Part shown: in pieces, positions 12,365 through 23,548 of the stretch
Layout: every line of letters starts with the position of its first letter
Position numbering within the stretch: the first letter of the stretch is position 1
Source of the DNA: Corynespora cassiicola
Taxonomy: Eukaryota > Ascomycota > Dothideomycetes > Pleosporales > Corynesporascaceae
Direction of reading: 5' to 3'
Assembly (NCBI GenBank): GCA_022059125.1
Contig: JAEUWY010000004.1
Span: 1,488,001-1,552,000, forward strand
Length of the DNA: 64,000 nt
Translations under genes and position numbers: made by a program
The notes under the pieces: model-generated
Seen by the model: the letters and a program-made list of their open reading frames with translations, nothing else
Databases searched by the model: none
Told to the model about the DNA's origin: nothing

Positions 12365-13286
12365 GAATGAAGACTTCCAAAGCGCGTGAGGCCGCTATGG
12401 AACGCTCCAGTGGTACAGTCGTCTAAAGTGCACTCCCAGGACGGCGCTGCGAACCTTCATCAACTCCGCTCTCTTCGGATGGACGCGACAGGCTGGGCTA
12501 CGAGGCTAAGATGGGCTTGGAGGAAGTCGAGGGCGTGATGATGGTTATGAAGACGGCATGGCAGGTTCGCGCGGTTCGCAGGAGCATATTGCCAACCCGA
12601 CGGCGGATGGCGCGAGATGCGGAGCCTAAGCGCGAGTCGGCAGTAGGAGTAGCAGCAGCGGCGGCAGCAGCAGTTGTAGAGGGTGGCCAGTTGCCGGGCG
12701 GGAGTGATGGCAACAGCGGCGGCGGCGGCGGCTGCAGACACTTGTGCCGGAGGAGAGGCGGCGGAGAGGCGGCGGACAGAAGACGTGGAGCAGGGGCCCG
12801 GGAGTCCCCGCGCGCGAGGCCTGAGATGTTGATGGCTGGCTGGAGCGCACCAAGCGGGAAGAGATCAGATGGGAAGCAAAGACACCTGCGCAAGCACAGA
12901 GCACACGCAGAGCGCGCAGTTCGTTGGCTCTGCCCGGCCGAACCGACCGACCGGTCCCGATGTTAGGGCGGCGCGCCGTGACTCGCGCCGCGCTTATGTC
13001 ATCCAGAAGTTTTTGGGACTCCGCCAAAATTTCTATCCACCGCGCCGTCGTCGTGCAACACGCCTGCCGCCGCGCCCTTTGTTAGGTTGCCTTTTGCGAG
13101 AGTTGGACTGAGCTCAGCCGCGCCATTTTCTTTGACCCCTTTGGATCTACCCAAAAAATTCCAGCTGCAGACGGGTCACGCGGCGCACTGTACCACCGCG
13201 AGAAGCTCGAATAGCACCGGGGTGCTGGGCAGACCATCACCACTTTGCGCGCATACTTTCCTGGATAGGACCCCCGCGTTTCAGCC
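12365..13286. promoter_or_regulatory. Divergent intergenic region between MED13 and ENP2
   Basis: A 0.9-kb GC-rich region between two divergently transcribed housekeeping genes. It must hold both promoters and 5' leaders. It contains GCN-type simple repeats (about 12640-12740, GCAGCAGCGGCGGC-like), so open frames there on both strands are compositional artefacts. No TATA box is obvious. Confidence 0.5.
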
Positions 13287-15554
13287 ATGAAGGTCACAAA
13301 CGGCCCCGTCCCCGTCTACACGGTCAGCGGCGAAGGGATTGCCCGCGAGCTTCCAGAATGGCTCATCAGGAAGCGCAAGAGGAGTTTGAAGAAGGACGCC
13401 GAGTTCGCCAACCGGGTAGAGCTGCTCCAGGATTTTGGCTTTGAAGAGGCGTCGCAGTGCGTGCGTGTCAGCGAGTATGCATCCCCGGATACCTCATGCG
13501 CAACCTGCATCACGAACCCCCACTAACATCCAGCAGAGACGGAGACTGGTGCATGTCCACGGGCACCTACAAGCCGCAGATCCATGCCCACTACCTCCCC
13601 CACCTCTCCCTCAGCTTCGCCCGCCACACCAACACAATCAACGAGACGTTCCGGCTCCTCTCTACAGACTACTCCAAGAGCGTACATTTGCAATTGGACC
13701 GCCACATTGAGCTTCACACCCCCGGAGGCCTTCATTACAGCACCAGAATCCCGCGCTATGGAAGAGACCTTGTCATTGACAGGCGACCTGCTGAGGCTCT
13801 CATCCCCAGCGTGGGCGTGAATGCCGAAGGAAATGGCGAGGTTTTCCGTTTGAATCTCGAAGTGGGACGTTTCATGAAAGGCTACGAGGTTGATGTTGGT
13901 GGGGATGACACAACAGCAGCGGGGGCTGGATCATTACAGGGAGGCATCTTCGCCGGTGCTGTCAACACAGGAGCAGTCGCAGAGGAAAGCCATGGTTTGC
14001 TCTCGTTTGGCACATCATTAGGCACCGTGGAGTTCTGGGATTCGAGATCCAGGAATCGCGTAGGCATCCTGTCCCTTCCTCAGGTTGACGGACGCTCCGA
14101 GGTTACTGCTTTGGAATTTGCTCGGAGCGGATTGGAACTGGCATCTGGCGACTCGAACGGCATAGTCCGCATCTACGATCTCCGCAACCCCAGGCCACTG
14201 GTCCAAAAGGACCAGGGCTATGGATTCGCTATCAAGAACATCATCTGGCTCGAGTCTGGCTCTTCGAGTCGCAACGCCACAGCTGAGCCCAAGATCCTTA
14301 CGGCTGACAAGAGGATCATCAAGATATGGGACCCCAAGGATGGCAAGCCATGGACGGCGATAGAACCTAATGTGGATCTCAACCACGTGGAATGGGTCAA
14401 GAACAGCGGCATGCTGCTTACTGCCAACGCAAGTCTTCCCCACATGGCCCCTTTCTGGACATTTGCTAACAACCACACAGGAGGGCCGACAACAACACTC
14501 CTTCTTCATCCCCCAGCTCGGCCCGGCCCCAAAATGGTGCTCGTTCCTCGACAACATTGTCGAAGAAATGGCCGAGGACCCAGACGACCCCAACGCCTTC
14601 GGAAAGGGCTCGGCCGGCGAAGTGTACGACAACTTCAAGTTCCTGACGCTGCCACAGCTCCGGCAGCTCAACATGGACCACTTGATTGGCACGACAAGCC
14701 TCCTCAGGCCATACATGCACGGTTACTTTGTCGCACAGAAGCTGTATGAGGAGGCTAGGCTCATCTCCAACCCAGACGTCTGGCAGGAAGAACGCGCAAA
14801 GAGCGTGCAAGAGAAGATCAACAAGGAGAGGGAAAGCAGGATTCGTGGCAGCAAGAAGGTATCCGTCAAGGTCAACAGGAAGCTTGCCGAGAAGATGCTT
14901 GAGCGCGAGGAGAAGAACGAGCGCAGGAGAGCCCGGAGAGTGCTGGAGAAGGGCGGTGATGATGACATGGTGGATGCCGACGCAGCTCCGGCCGTTGGCG
15001 AGGTCGAAGAAGCCGAACCCAAGCCGGCGGGTGGTGTCCTCAATGATCCTCGTTTCGCCAGGCTATTCCAGGACGAGGACTTTGAGGTTGACGAAGCATC
15101 ACATGAATTCCAGGCCATTAACCCCAGCACGAAGCTCCCCAAGGGACTTACGGCGGTCGAGCAGGAAGACATGGAATCGAGGAAGGGCTCGTCGGATGAG
15201 TCATCGTCGGATGACGAGGAGGAGAAGCCGATCAGGAAGGAGGCGCCCCAGGACAATGGTCGCATATCCTCTTCCTCGTACAAGAAGGCCGGTCATAAGT
15301 CACAGCGAGGCCCGCAAATGGTCGTCTCGTCCTCCAACAGAAAGCCGCAGCAACACCGAGACAAGAGTTTTGGAGCGCGCGTGTCGAAGCTCAAGGAGAG
15401 GGCACCGGCAGTCACGACCAACACGACAGTGGTTGGAGAGAGGGAGATCACATTTCAACCGGCAAAGAAGCAGAAGAAGCCGGCAGAGGCTCAGAGGCAC
15501 GACCGGAAGGTGGATCGGAGGAGCGCTAGCGGCAACGTATTTAGGAACATGTAA
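13287..15554 (+). CDS. ENP2: ENP2/NOL10 ribosome biogenesis WD-repeat protein
   Basis: Three exons: 13287-13474, 13537-14428 and 14481-15554, giving 717 aa; budding yeast Enp2 is of similar size. The N-terminus PVYTVSGEGIARELPEWL, then VELLQDFGF and STGTYKPQIH, follows Enp2/NOL10 closely. It continues with a WD-type propeller (VEFWDSRSRNRVG, DKRIIKIWDPKDGK), the NUC153 motif (DPRFARLFQDEDFEVDE), an acidic-basic coiled tail and a terminal VFRNM. The protein acts in the nucleolar 90S pre-ribosome/SSU processome, maturing 18S rRNA. Intron 1 ends in CAGCAG (13531-13536), so one residue may vary. Intron 2 begins with GC rather than GT (see separate entry). Start chosen by conservation of the N-terminus. 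Confidence 0.93.
14429..14480 (+). other. GC-AG intron in ENP2
   Basis: A 52-nt intron with donor gcaagt, branch-like tgctaac and acceptor cacag. Splicing at GC joins LLTAN to EGRQQHSFFIPQLG in phase 0, which keeps the spacing of the conserved TANE...IP.LG segment of yeast Enp2. The nearest GT, three bases downstream, would start the intron out of phase. GC-AG introns are a known minor class, and gcaagt is their typical donor. Confidence 0.85.
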
Positions 15555-16417
15555 TTGGCGCACTGGCTGTAGATCGAGAAACAATGATACCCCCTTGCGT
15601 CTGCCGCACCGGCCGACCGATGGATTTTCTGATCTTGGTCGCCACGGGATCGATCGGAGCGGGTTGTTTCGGCGCGCTGCTGCTTATCCCCACGCACACA
15701 GACAACCCCACACAAAGTGAGGGGAATGCTGCCAGTGATCAGGACACGTCTATCGGCCGAGACAATCACTGCGAAACAGGCCGGTGAGCTTATGTCGACT
15801 GCGATGCTGTGATTGCCGCGGAGGCATCATAAAGGGCCGAGAGCGGCGGATGTGGTGGGCCTCCGTGAGCCGTATGCACCGTCTTCTTGGGCGAGGGCGG
15901 CGATGATGAGTGAACGGAATCCGGCAGAGGCTTGATTGACAGGAGGCTCGAGAGACAGACATGGCAAAACATGGTCCAAGAGGGCTGTAGGATACGGGTC
16001 GCGACGCAGAACGGAATACATTTCTGTTCTCGGCTCCGTCAGCTCAGCAGCGTAGTAGCCAGCGTGGTAGGCCGGCGCCGACTAGACCCCCCACCAAAGG
16101 CCGCCAGGGTCTTCTTGCCCGTTACGGCGGGCAGGTCGGCTGCCGAGCAGGAGCACGTCGAAGGCCACGCGCAGCCAATCGGCGCCGGGTGATTTGAACT
16201 CCCGCAGGCCCACCACGAACTTCTTATCCACCCATCTCGGCCCAGCGACAACCCTCCCTCCTCCTCCCTTCCCCATTCCCACGCCTTCCGCGCGCGCCTC
16301 CTCCGAGCCAACTTGCCCGCCGCACGCCCCTCTTGCTCACCACTGTGCTGCCTCTTGAACCACGACTCCTGCCGCTCTGCACTCACCGCCCACCTCGCTT
16401 CGACACCACTCAACGCA
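15555..16417. promoter_or_regulatory. Intergenic region upstream of cytochrome b5
   Basis: Contains the ENP2 3' region and the CYB5 promoter and leader. The CT-rich stretch 16240-16415 is a typical fungal 5' leader. No gene is seen. A tRNA-like B-box on the minus strand near 16190-16206 was examined and rejected. Confidence 0.5.
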
Positions 16418-17191
16418 ATGGCCGACCTCAAGGAATTCACCTACTCGGACGTCTCTGAGCACGCCACCAAGAAGGACCTGTACATTGTCGTGCACGACAA
16501 GGTCTACAATGCCTCTAGCTTCGTCGACGAGCACCCGTACGTTGGCCCATCCTTTGCCCCTTTTTTCACACCAGAGCCCACATCAATTGCGCATAGATGC
16601 AATGTGGCCTCTGGACCTATCTCGGACAGGTGCAAATTGCATGCGCTGGATTTTGTCGCTAACTCCAAGCAACAGAGGCGGTGAGGAGGTCCTCCTTGAC
16701 GTAGGCGGTCAGGACTCCACCGAGGCATTCGAGGACGTTGGCCACAGCGACGAGGCCCGCGAAATCCTGGAGGGTCTGCTGGTCGGCAAGCTGAAGCGCC
16801 AGGTACATCCCCCCATACTTTCTCTCCCTCTCCCAACACATCCCGCACCCAACACCCGCAGCGATGCAGCCCCTCTCGCTTTTCCGACTTTGGCCCGAGA
16901 GCCTAGGCAGCTAGGCAATCCCTCGGAACCGTTCCGCAATCACAAGCCCAAAGTTTCGCATCCGGGTCCTGCGCGCGGTAGACCCTTCGCATCATGCTAG
17001 AGCACACGCTAACCACGAGACGCTTGCAGGAGGGCGACCCCAAGCCCAAGACGTACGCCCAGGGCTCCTCGTCGACCACCACTACCGACGGCGCCTCGAC
17101 TGGCGTCGGTCTCTACGCCGTCATCCTCATCGGCGGTCTGCTCGCCTTTGGTGCCTACAAGTACCTCCAGGCCGCCCAGGAGGCCCAGTGA
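16418..17191 (+). CDS. CYB5: Cytochrome b5, tail-anchored microsomal type
   Basis: Three exons, 16418-16536, 16676-16802 and 17030-17191, give 135 aa, the normal size. The heme-binding core is complete only after splicing: exon 1 ends in DEHP and exon 2 starts GGEE, making HPGG with axial His39; the second ligand is His63 in EDVGHSDEA. The tail has a linker rich in Ser/Thr and a single C-terminal membrane helix ([17 protein letters not shown]) followed by a short cytosol/lumen tail, the tail-anchor layout for the ER. It passes electrons to desaturases, sterol enzymes and P450s; a P450 lies 7.3 kb downstream but no specific link is shown. Introns are 139 and 227 nt, the second unusually long for this window. 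Confidence 0.93.
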
Positions 17192-18395
17192 GCGGCCTCT
17201 GCGTCCGCCAAAAATTTCTCCCCGAGATCCCATATTCCGGCGACGTGACGGCGACCCCCCTTGCAGGCATTGCATTGCTTGGAGTTTGTAACTTGCCAAA
17301 CATTGGACCCCAACCTCCTGCGGGAAGACTTTCTAGCCAATCTTTGGCTTCAGAGGTTGACTCTGCATGGTGGCTGGGATATAGAGCGAGGTGCATGTGG
17401 ATGGGCGCGAAAATGTGGGGGAGTTTATGTTTTTTTCGAGAGAGTGCGGGGCGAGTGGCGGTTATCTCCCCTCTCCTTTCATTTAATCTGTCCTATATTT
17501 TTTTTCCTCGAATGTGAAGGGTTCCCTGTGCGAGGCTTATGGTACTGGTTATTGCGGGGCGGGGCGGAAGGGAGGCGGTATATTAGATGCTGCCCCTGCC
17601 CTAGATGATGCTGTTCAATAGATTACCCGTCCATTGTTGAGTTTGCTATCGTTGTTGTCGTCGTGTTGTTGTGTGTTGTGTATGAGTTTGATGAGAGTGT
17701 GGGGTAGTGTGGGGTATCGTACTCGTCTAGATGGGTGCAAGTACGTTGTTCGAGGGCGAGGGTATAGATAGACTACAGTTGGAGGCTTTGCTGTGAGTCT
17801 GTTCATGCAAAAAATGTTTGCAATTGCGGAAAATAGGGACGAGGGTGAGAATGAGGATTGTTGGATGGCTGCGAGCTATCTGAGGCTGAACCAGCCTTAG
17901 TCTTACGTGTATTTCCTAAAGTTTAGCGGGAAACAGGTGATAGGAATGCAGGAAACATAACGGCTATAGCTAATTTGAAGGAAATATTTACATTCTTTCT
18001 ATCTGAACGAGCTTTTTGACCAAGAGGCTTCAATCTGCAGAATAAAGCTGTGCTGTTAACGAGCGTGAGCAGTGGGATCCAGTTGACCTCATGCCACAGG
18101 GGTACTGTCATCATCACATAGTACATGGGTGTAGTTTTTTATCGGGCCAAATATATTAATATATGGGCTTCAAATCACGTTGGAGTTTTTTTTTTTTTTT
18201 TTTTTTGCTTAAGCTCTGACCCCTGTCGATGCCCCTCCCACCCCGTCCGCCGATCTTGTGACTCTATGAAATTCGGTACAGCCCAGACCAAGGTCAAAGG
18301 TCTACTGCTTCTACCTTTGTATTGAAAGGAACTCTGGTGGCATCGCTGTTGTTTCGATCCAAAATACTATCTTGAATCGTAATGTATTGGTCTTC
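17192..18395. other. Intergenic, with a poly-T run
   Basis: The CYB5 3' region is T-rich (17425-17520). No coding signal. A run of 21 T lies at 18186-18206. The right end is the 3' flank of the minus-strand SAT4-like gene. Confidence 0.5.
18186..18206. repeat. Homopolymer T(21)
   Basis: Twenty-one consecutive T on the plus strand, 190 bases beyond the stop codon of the minus-strand SAT4-like gene. It reads as poly(A) in that gene's direction, so it could be a retroposed tail remnant or a simple repeat; nothing next to it resembles a LINE or SINE. Confidence 0.8.
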
Positions 18396-19844
18396 TTACG
18401 GCTCTTCCCTAAGGCCATGATCAGGATCCCTTGGGTCGGATGACACTATGACTTGGCTTTCTACATGTATCTCGTTGGGCTCCTTGTGGCTAGATTTGGA
18501 TGCAAATGGTGGAAGTGGCGGGATATCGTATTCCTGGCTGTCTCTCAACCCACGAACACTGTCAGTTCCGGCATGGGATGTTGGCTGGGAAGAGGTCTTC
18601 GTAGGGCTTCCATCTTTCCTGTGGTTGCTAGATAAAGAACCTAGCGAGAGGGCGGAGCGTACGGACCCGATGACAGACTCTGGTGACCACCCGTGGAATA
18701 TGGGTCTTAGTGTTGGAAGACAGGCGCCTACCACTGCAATGCAAGTCTCTGGAATAGTCCAATACATCGTCGGGGCCAGGATATCTTATGGATATCAGAA
18801 TACAGGGTACGTGGATAAAGGCAGGTTTGGTCTAGACTTACACTGAATCTGATGGCTTCTCGCGAGCTCTCCGACTACAACGTAAAACTCGACGGCCTTT
18901 CCAATGGCGACGACCACAACTCTGTAGTTCAAGTGGTCAGTTATAGTCCCTGACACATCCAATCCTGCTCGTGGTCTCTTCGCTACTTACACAAAACCCA
19001 AACCGAATATGCCCAGAATAGCAGCCTTTTCCCTTTTAGACATACTCAAGCGCATTATGGGTGGCCAAGGAACTAGTAAGACAGCCATGTCAAGAAGTAC
19101 TGAGGAAACGGCATGAGACTGCGCAGTCGAAACTGGAAGGCAGTCCCTTTCTTTCGACCCATTAGGGAGTTCCCATTTATCGGAGATGGGATCACAGGTG
19201 AAGACGAACACAAAAAAGTATGCGATGCCCCAGATACCATTCAGAATGTACAGCGTCCACTTTGAGATGGCGAAAGCACGGCCTCGGAAGATACGCCCAT
19301 AAAATAGGAGGATGGTGTGTCGTGTTACCGCCATGGCGGCCGTGGTCAATAGGTTGTTCGCGAATATGCACTTGAATAGAGCGAAGATCATTAGCAAACC
19401 GTCCCTGTGAATTGACCGAGCAAATTAGACTGATCTGCTTGATGCCATACGTACCTTGTAAAACGTTTCGAAAGATTCATCTAGAGGCGGAAAACCGTTC
19501 TCATCCAACGGTTTCAATTTCCCCATATCTCCCAGCACTGCCGCTGTGTCGCGCTTTTCAGCCACTTCTGAAGACCATTTATTGAGAATCTTACCAAGGC
19601 TTTCTTACCTAGAATCATGGATATCGCATTGCCGATGCTCAAAATCTAATGGCGATATCAGCAAGAGGGGGGAGAAGCACAAAGGACTGGATCTTACAAG
19701 AGACGGAATCAGCATCCAATCATCGATGCGACGAGCCATGCCCTTTTTCTTCCTGGCCCAGAACCTGGCACCCACGGCAATGGTGGCCAGGAGTGGAAAA
19801 GTCACACCGAGTGCAATCGGTGTTTTTGCGGGTGGGCCCGTCAT
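18396..19844 (-). CDS. SAT4-type rhodopsin-like integral membrane protein, possible 1-nt frameshift
   Basis: Six exons on the minus strand fit the SAT4/rhodopsin-domain family: 19844-19698, 19645-19609, 19567-19455, 19404-18991, 18921-18842, 18784-18396. Landmarks: TM1 around ALGVTFPLLATIAVGARFWA, DDWMLIPSL, the loop NGFPPLDESFETFYK, HTILLFYGRIFRG, DPISDKW, KAAILGIFGLGF and YWTIPETCIAVVGACLPTLRP, followed by a polar tail. About 392 aa in all. One problem: canonical splicing between exons 3 and 4 (donor gtacgt, acceptor cacag) leaves one extra G, so the gene is in frame only if one base near 19403-19404 is absent or a weak donor (gttttac) six bases upstream is used. Function of the family is unknown; some members sit in secondary-metabolite clusters. 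Confidence 0.7.
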
Positions 19845-20791
19845 GGTGTTCGCCTTGGATCAGAAAGTGAGTAGAGGCTCAGTAGAGATGACGAGAGGAA
19901 TGAAACCCCAGGGCGCATATATGGGAATCGGCACACCAAAACCGATCCTTCTCATCCCAACATGGTTCAGTGTTTTTGGCCCTGGGGCCAAGGCAATCAG
20001 GCAGTTTGGCATTGTCCAAGAAATGCACTCAGGTTTGTCATGAACCCAGACAACAGGGAGGGTGGGGCACGGGAATTACCAGGAGCTCCATCCTGTAAGG
20101 GTAGGTAGCTAGGAACCTCGCACTTTTCAGGCGCTGAATTCGAACTCTTGCATCCGTAATATGGATGCAAGTTTGCCTTCTCCCAACAGGGAATGACGCC
20201 CTCATACTGCAACATCCTACCTTACTTTGCATGGGACATGCGTTTGTAAAGGGTTAAAGATCGGAGTTCATCACGAGTGGAAGGGTGAATTTTGCAGATC
20301 GGACCGCGCCGCAAGAGAATCAAAAGTGTATTGGCTGACAGACATTGTCAGCGGTCAAGTTTTGTTGGTCTTATCATTTAAACGCAGTCAGATTTTGTGT
20401 AACACCAGAATCAGCTCAATGCGCAAATGGAGCTGCACTGCAATCATCACTAAAAGCGATACCCTCTTTCTCTTTTTATGTTGTGACACAATACACTTGT
20501 TTTTTTCGGTCAGAAATTGCCTTCTTAAGTTCGTTGATGAGCTGAAAAAATATTCGTATGTCTACAGGTAGGTTGGTAACACAGCGGTAGACTATGCCGA
20601 TCTCACGCCCTATTCAGCCGTGGAGATAATCAGCTCAGGCGAACAATTAGGCTTATTTTGCAGTCATTTTGATAAGCTTTTTTCGCAACTTGTTACGTCA
20701 TGGACTAAAGCATGTCCTTGCCGGCTCTTAGAAGACCCTGAAGCATGTGTAGAATATTTGAGAGGTTGTTCTAAAACCATCGCCATCTAAA
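19845..20791. promoter_or_regulatory. Divergent intergenic region, SAT4-like gene / UstYa gene 1
   Basis: Contains both upstream regions of two divergently oriented accessory genes. AT-rich from 20230 onward. No coding signal with domain support on either strand. Confidence 0.45.
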
Positions 20792-21780
20792 ATGGATAGA
20801 CACGAACTCGAGTACATCACGGTCGCAGAGCCACTGCTGGAATCATCTGTAGAATACTATGCATGTCGAGAAAAGTCCGATAAAAAGTGGAAAAGAAATC
20901 TTGTATTGCTTCATTTCGCTATTGCATTGCTTTACATTCTTACCACTTGTATTCTGGTGCTCAACGCTCTTCAAACCCATCACTGCCCAGAGCATGACCA
21001 TACACTTTACTGTAAAATTGAACAATCATTTTCAAAGAACATGGCTGATAACAAATAGCCCCTGCGAATGAAGCTATTGAATACAAGTTACGAATGATGG
21101 AGATGGACCCTGAAAGATTCGTTGAAGGGAACCCTTTTGTTGGAGATCCACGCCTAGAGCTTGACGAGGCCTGGAACAATTTAATTAGAAGTATGTCTCC
21201 ATGGCTACCGCACTCTGCAATTTCTCGTCGTATATGCTTAGCTTTTCAGACATTCAGATCAGCGTTAAACCGCATGAATTTGACCTGCTCCAACCTCAGT
21301 TGAACCGCAGCAGCCTTCGTCTGCCAGAAGGATCTTACATTATTCGATTGAAAGTGTTCCACAAGCTTCATTGTCTCAAATGGATTCGCGAATGGATACA
21401 TCGCGATCATTATTGGCCTGATATTTCTGGATATGAGCTCTACGAACGACGGTGGCATATAGGTGAGTGGGCAACTCTGCCCTTCCTGACAGATCTTTGG
21501 GCACTTCTAGGAGGAGCCTTGAGAGAGTAGGAAGCGTTTTCTGACATACATTCTGGATCTAGAGCACTGTTTGGAAAGCCTCCGCCTCGACACCATGTGT
21601 CGGCCATCCCTAGCACCGGCCACCTTCCACTTTGTTGACAGAAATGCATCCGATGACTTGACAGCAAACGGAGATCATGTTGAAAACTGTGCCGATTGGG
21701 ATACTTTACAACGATGGGCAGATCAGCGGAGGGTTGATTTGAATGTAATCGATAGATTAAGTCTCAAAGAGGGCGACTAA
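20792..21780 (+). CDS. UstYa-family (DUF3328) oxidase-like protein 1
   Basis: Four exons, 20792-21011, 21059-21190, 21250-21462 and 21563-21780, all in phase 1, giving 260 aa. An N-terminal cytosolic stretch is followed by one membrane helix (LLHFAIALLYILTTCILVL, about residues 40-58), then the family's SPANEAIEY and DEAWNNLIR motifs. Both hallmark HXXHC motifs appear only after splicing: HKLHC in exon 3 and HIEHC across the exon 3/4 junction, followed by ESLRLDTMC. These motifs are thought to bind the metal or catalytic centre. Characterised relatives (UstYa/UstYb of ustiloxin, and cyclochlorotine-pathway enzymes) carry out oxidative cyclisation, hydroxylation or chlorination of peptides. 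Nothing is missing. It converges with a second member 194 bases downstream. Confidence 0.85.
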
Positions 21781-21974
21781 AAGCACAGACTCATCTTATA
21801 TCTAGAAGCTCCTTTTGCAAAAGCAAACGAACATGTACAGGTGATTTTTTTGTGAATAAGATCCACAGTGCTCATAGCGTTCTGCGCACGAAAGGGCACA
21901 TAAAAGATATGATATAGCGAATGTACACACAAGAAATAACCGACTCCGTACGTTTTGTAATCTCAAAATCGCAA

Positions 21975-22778
21975 TCAAATTCCTAATCCACTGCCATGAT
22001 CTTCCGTCGCCTTCCATCTCTCCGCCCATTCAGCCAATTCCTCAAAATCCCTGCAAACACGTTGGTTCCCCCATCCACTGATGCCATTCAATTCATTCAC
22101 TATCGGCTCGATATTGGAGTCGGCGGCGCACATGATGCTTTGCCGAAGGTAATCAAAACAGTGGCGTGCGTGTGCAGGATCATATGGAAAACCCAGGTTT
22201 TGAGTCTCGGTTTGGTAGAAGCCGAGGCGAAGCTGATTTATACAATGAAGTTGGTGGAAAACGGCGAGACCAGAAATATTGGGGGAGAATTGGGGGTGAG
22301 TAATGAAGCCTGCGCCAGCTGTAGAAATGTTTGCAGTCAGCTTCGAAGTGGAATCAGACAAGTGATGAGAATAAAAATGATCGGCTGTGCTCCAATAAGA
22401 GAGGTTACGTACGAGGAAATATATCGTCCCATGCAGTGTTCGTGTAGTTGTCTGGAGGCAAAGAAAAGGTGTCATTGTATTTGAAGGCGAGATTCGTGGA
22501 CTCGACATGGACTATCAATTTTAGATCAATGCCAAACTTGTGAGTTTCGAATTCCTCTGAAGACTTCAAGATGTATGCTTACCAACGCCGTATGCTGAAC
22601 TATCCTCTAGCTGCATCCGAGCCATGTATCCCAAAAAGAAACCGAAAGCCAAGGACAATATAGTGGAAGGTAAAAGAAGAAGATATAACGAAGCTCTCGG
22701 TTCTTTATCGCGTATGGAATCAATTGACTCTATCCTATCGTATAGTGGCTCGCCAGACATGACTGGTAGATAGCCCAT
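21975..22778 (-). CDS. UstYa-family (DUF3328) oxidase-like protein 2
   Basis: Three exons on the minus strand, 22778-22583, 22511-22413 and 22318-21975, all in phase 1, giving 212 aa. The start MGYLPVMSGEPLY is the first in-frame ATG; a second ATG (22760) would remove six residues. One membrane helix lies at about residues 32-52 (LLPSTILSLAFGFFLGYMA). The luminal part has FKYNDTFSLPPDNYTNTAWD, then FHQLHC and HARHC followed by FDYLRQSIMCAADSNIEP, which is the canonical family ending with both HXXHC motifs. It is closer to the biochemically studied UstYa type than protein 1. It probably acts in the secretory pathway on a peptide substrate; which one is not shown. Confidence 0.88.
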
Positions 22779-23548
22779 CGTTACTGTTTGTATAAGGTTA
22801 AGGGATAATTTCACACAGTGGGCGAGAAGGGAGAAGCATCAGATATGATTGCTAGCTACTAATCGGTCCTGAATTAGAAGACTTAGCTTGCAGTTTCCCT
22901 TCAAAAAAAAATTTGCCTGCTTTACTTTAATCGATTTGTGATAACTTGTACAGGGGTCAATCATGATAGCACCAAGGCAAGGATCGACATCAGGTCATAT
23001 AAATTTATAGTAGGCAAGGGCTAGGCTAGAAAGAGAGGCCCATGAAACCCAAACGTACTAGCCAGATGATCGAAAGAGGAGTAAAACCACTCCCGTACGC
23101 CCCATCATAGAACCTTGCCATTCCAGTTGTCTGTGGTAACAATGCTGCACAGCCGTCAGCCTGATATGGAAAACTCAGCAAATAATCCACATTACTTCAT
23201 ACATGCAGCCTTGCCTGATTCCAGGCGATTCACACCGCTTGATGATTCTAGGCAACTCATACTACCCACCTGCAAACAAGTTTTCCGAAGAGCGCCGATC
23301 AATATTAGACGACCAAGGCTGGAAGCACCCCAGCTGCACCGAGATCCACGACGATCACACCGCTCCAAAGGTCCTCGACAAGAAAGCGAAACTCGACCAC
23401 ATGCTAGGAAACCAAGGGCTGAAAATCTGCATAAAAGGAGTCGTTGACTCCACACCCAAGCGTCGCGCCTCACGAGCTCTACCATTCTTCTGTCTCGTAA
23501 CCACGCATACACAAACTTCATCCCCCTCTTCCTCGAACCCCAATTAAA
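22779..23548. promoter_or_regulatory. Intergenic between UstYa gene 2 and the peptide gene
   Basis: Upstream region shared by two divergent genes. AT-rich at 22850-23000. The last 120 bases are CT/CA-rich leader sequence running into the ATG at 23549. Open frames at 23115-23560 overlap on both strands and lack domains. Confidence 0.45.
23430..23438 (+). promoter_or_regulatory. TATA-like element of the secreted peptide gene
   Basis: CATAAAAGG, about 110 bases upstream of the ATG, followed by a pyrimidine-rich leader without ATG codons from 23480 onward. The spacing suits a fungal TATA promoter of a strongly expressed small gene. Confidence 0.4.

Noticed and set aside
12498..13027. Ala/Arg-rich open frames between MED13 and ENP2
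   Set aside because: Due to GCN simple repeats in a divergent promoter region; no conservation expected.
16185..16210. tRNA-like B-box on the minus strand (GTTCAAATC)
   Set aside because: No matching A-box, the T-stem has a mismatch, and no cloverleaf can be closed upstream; it lies in the CYB5 promoter.
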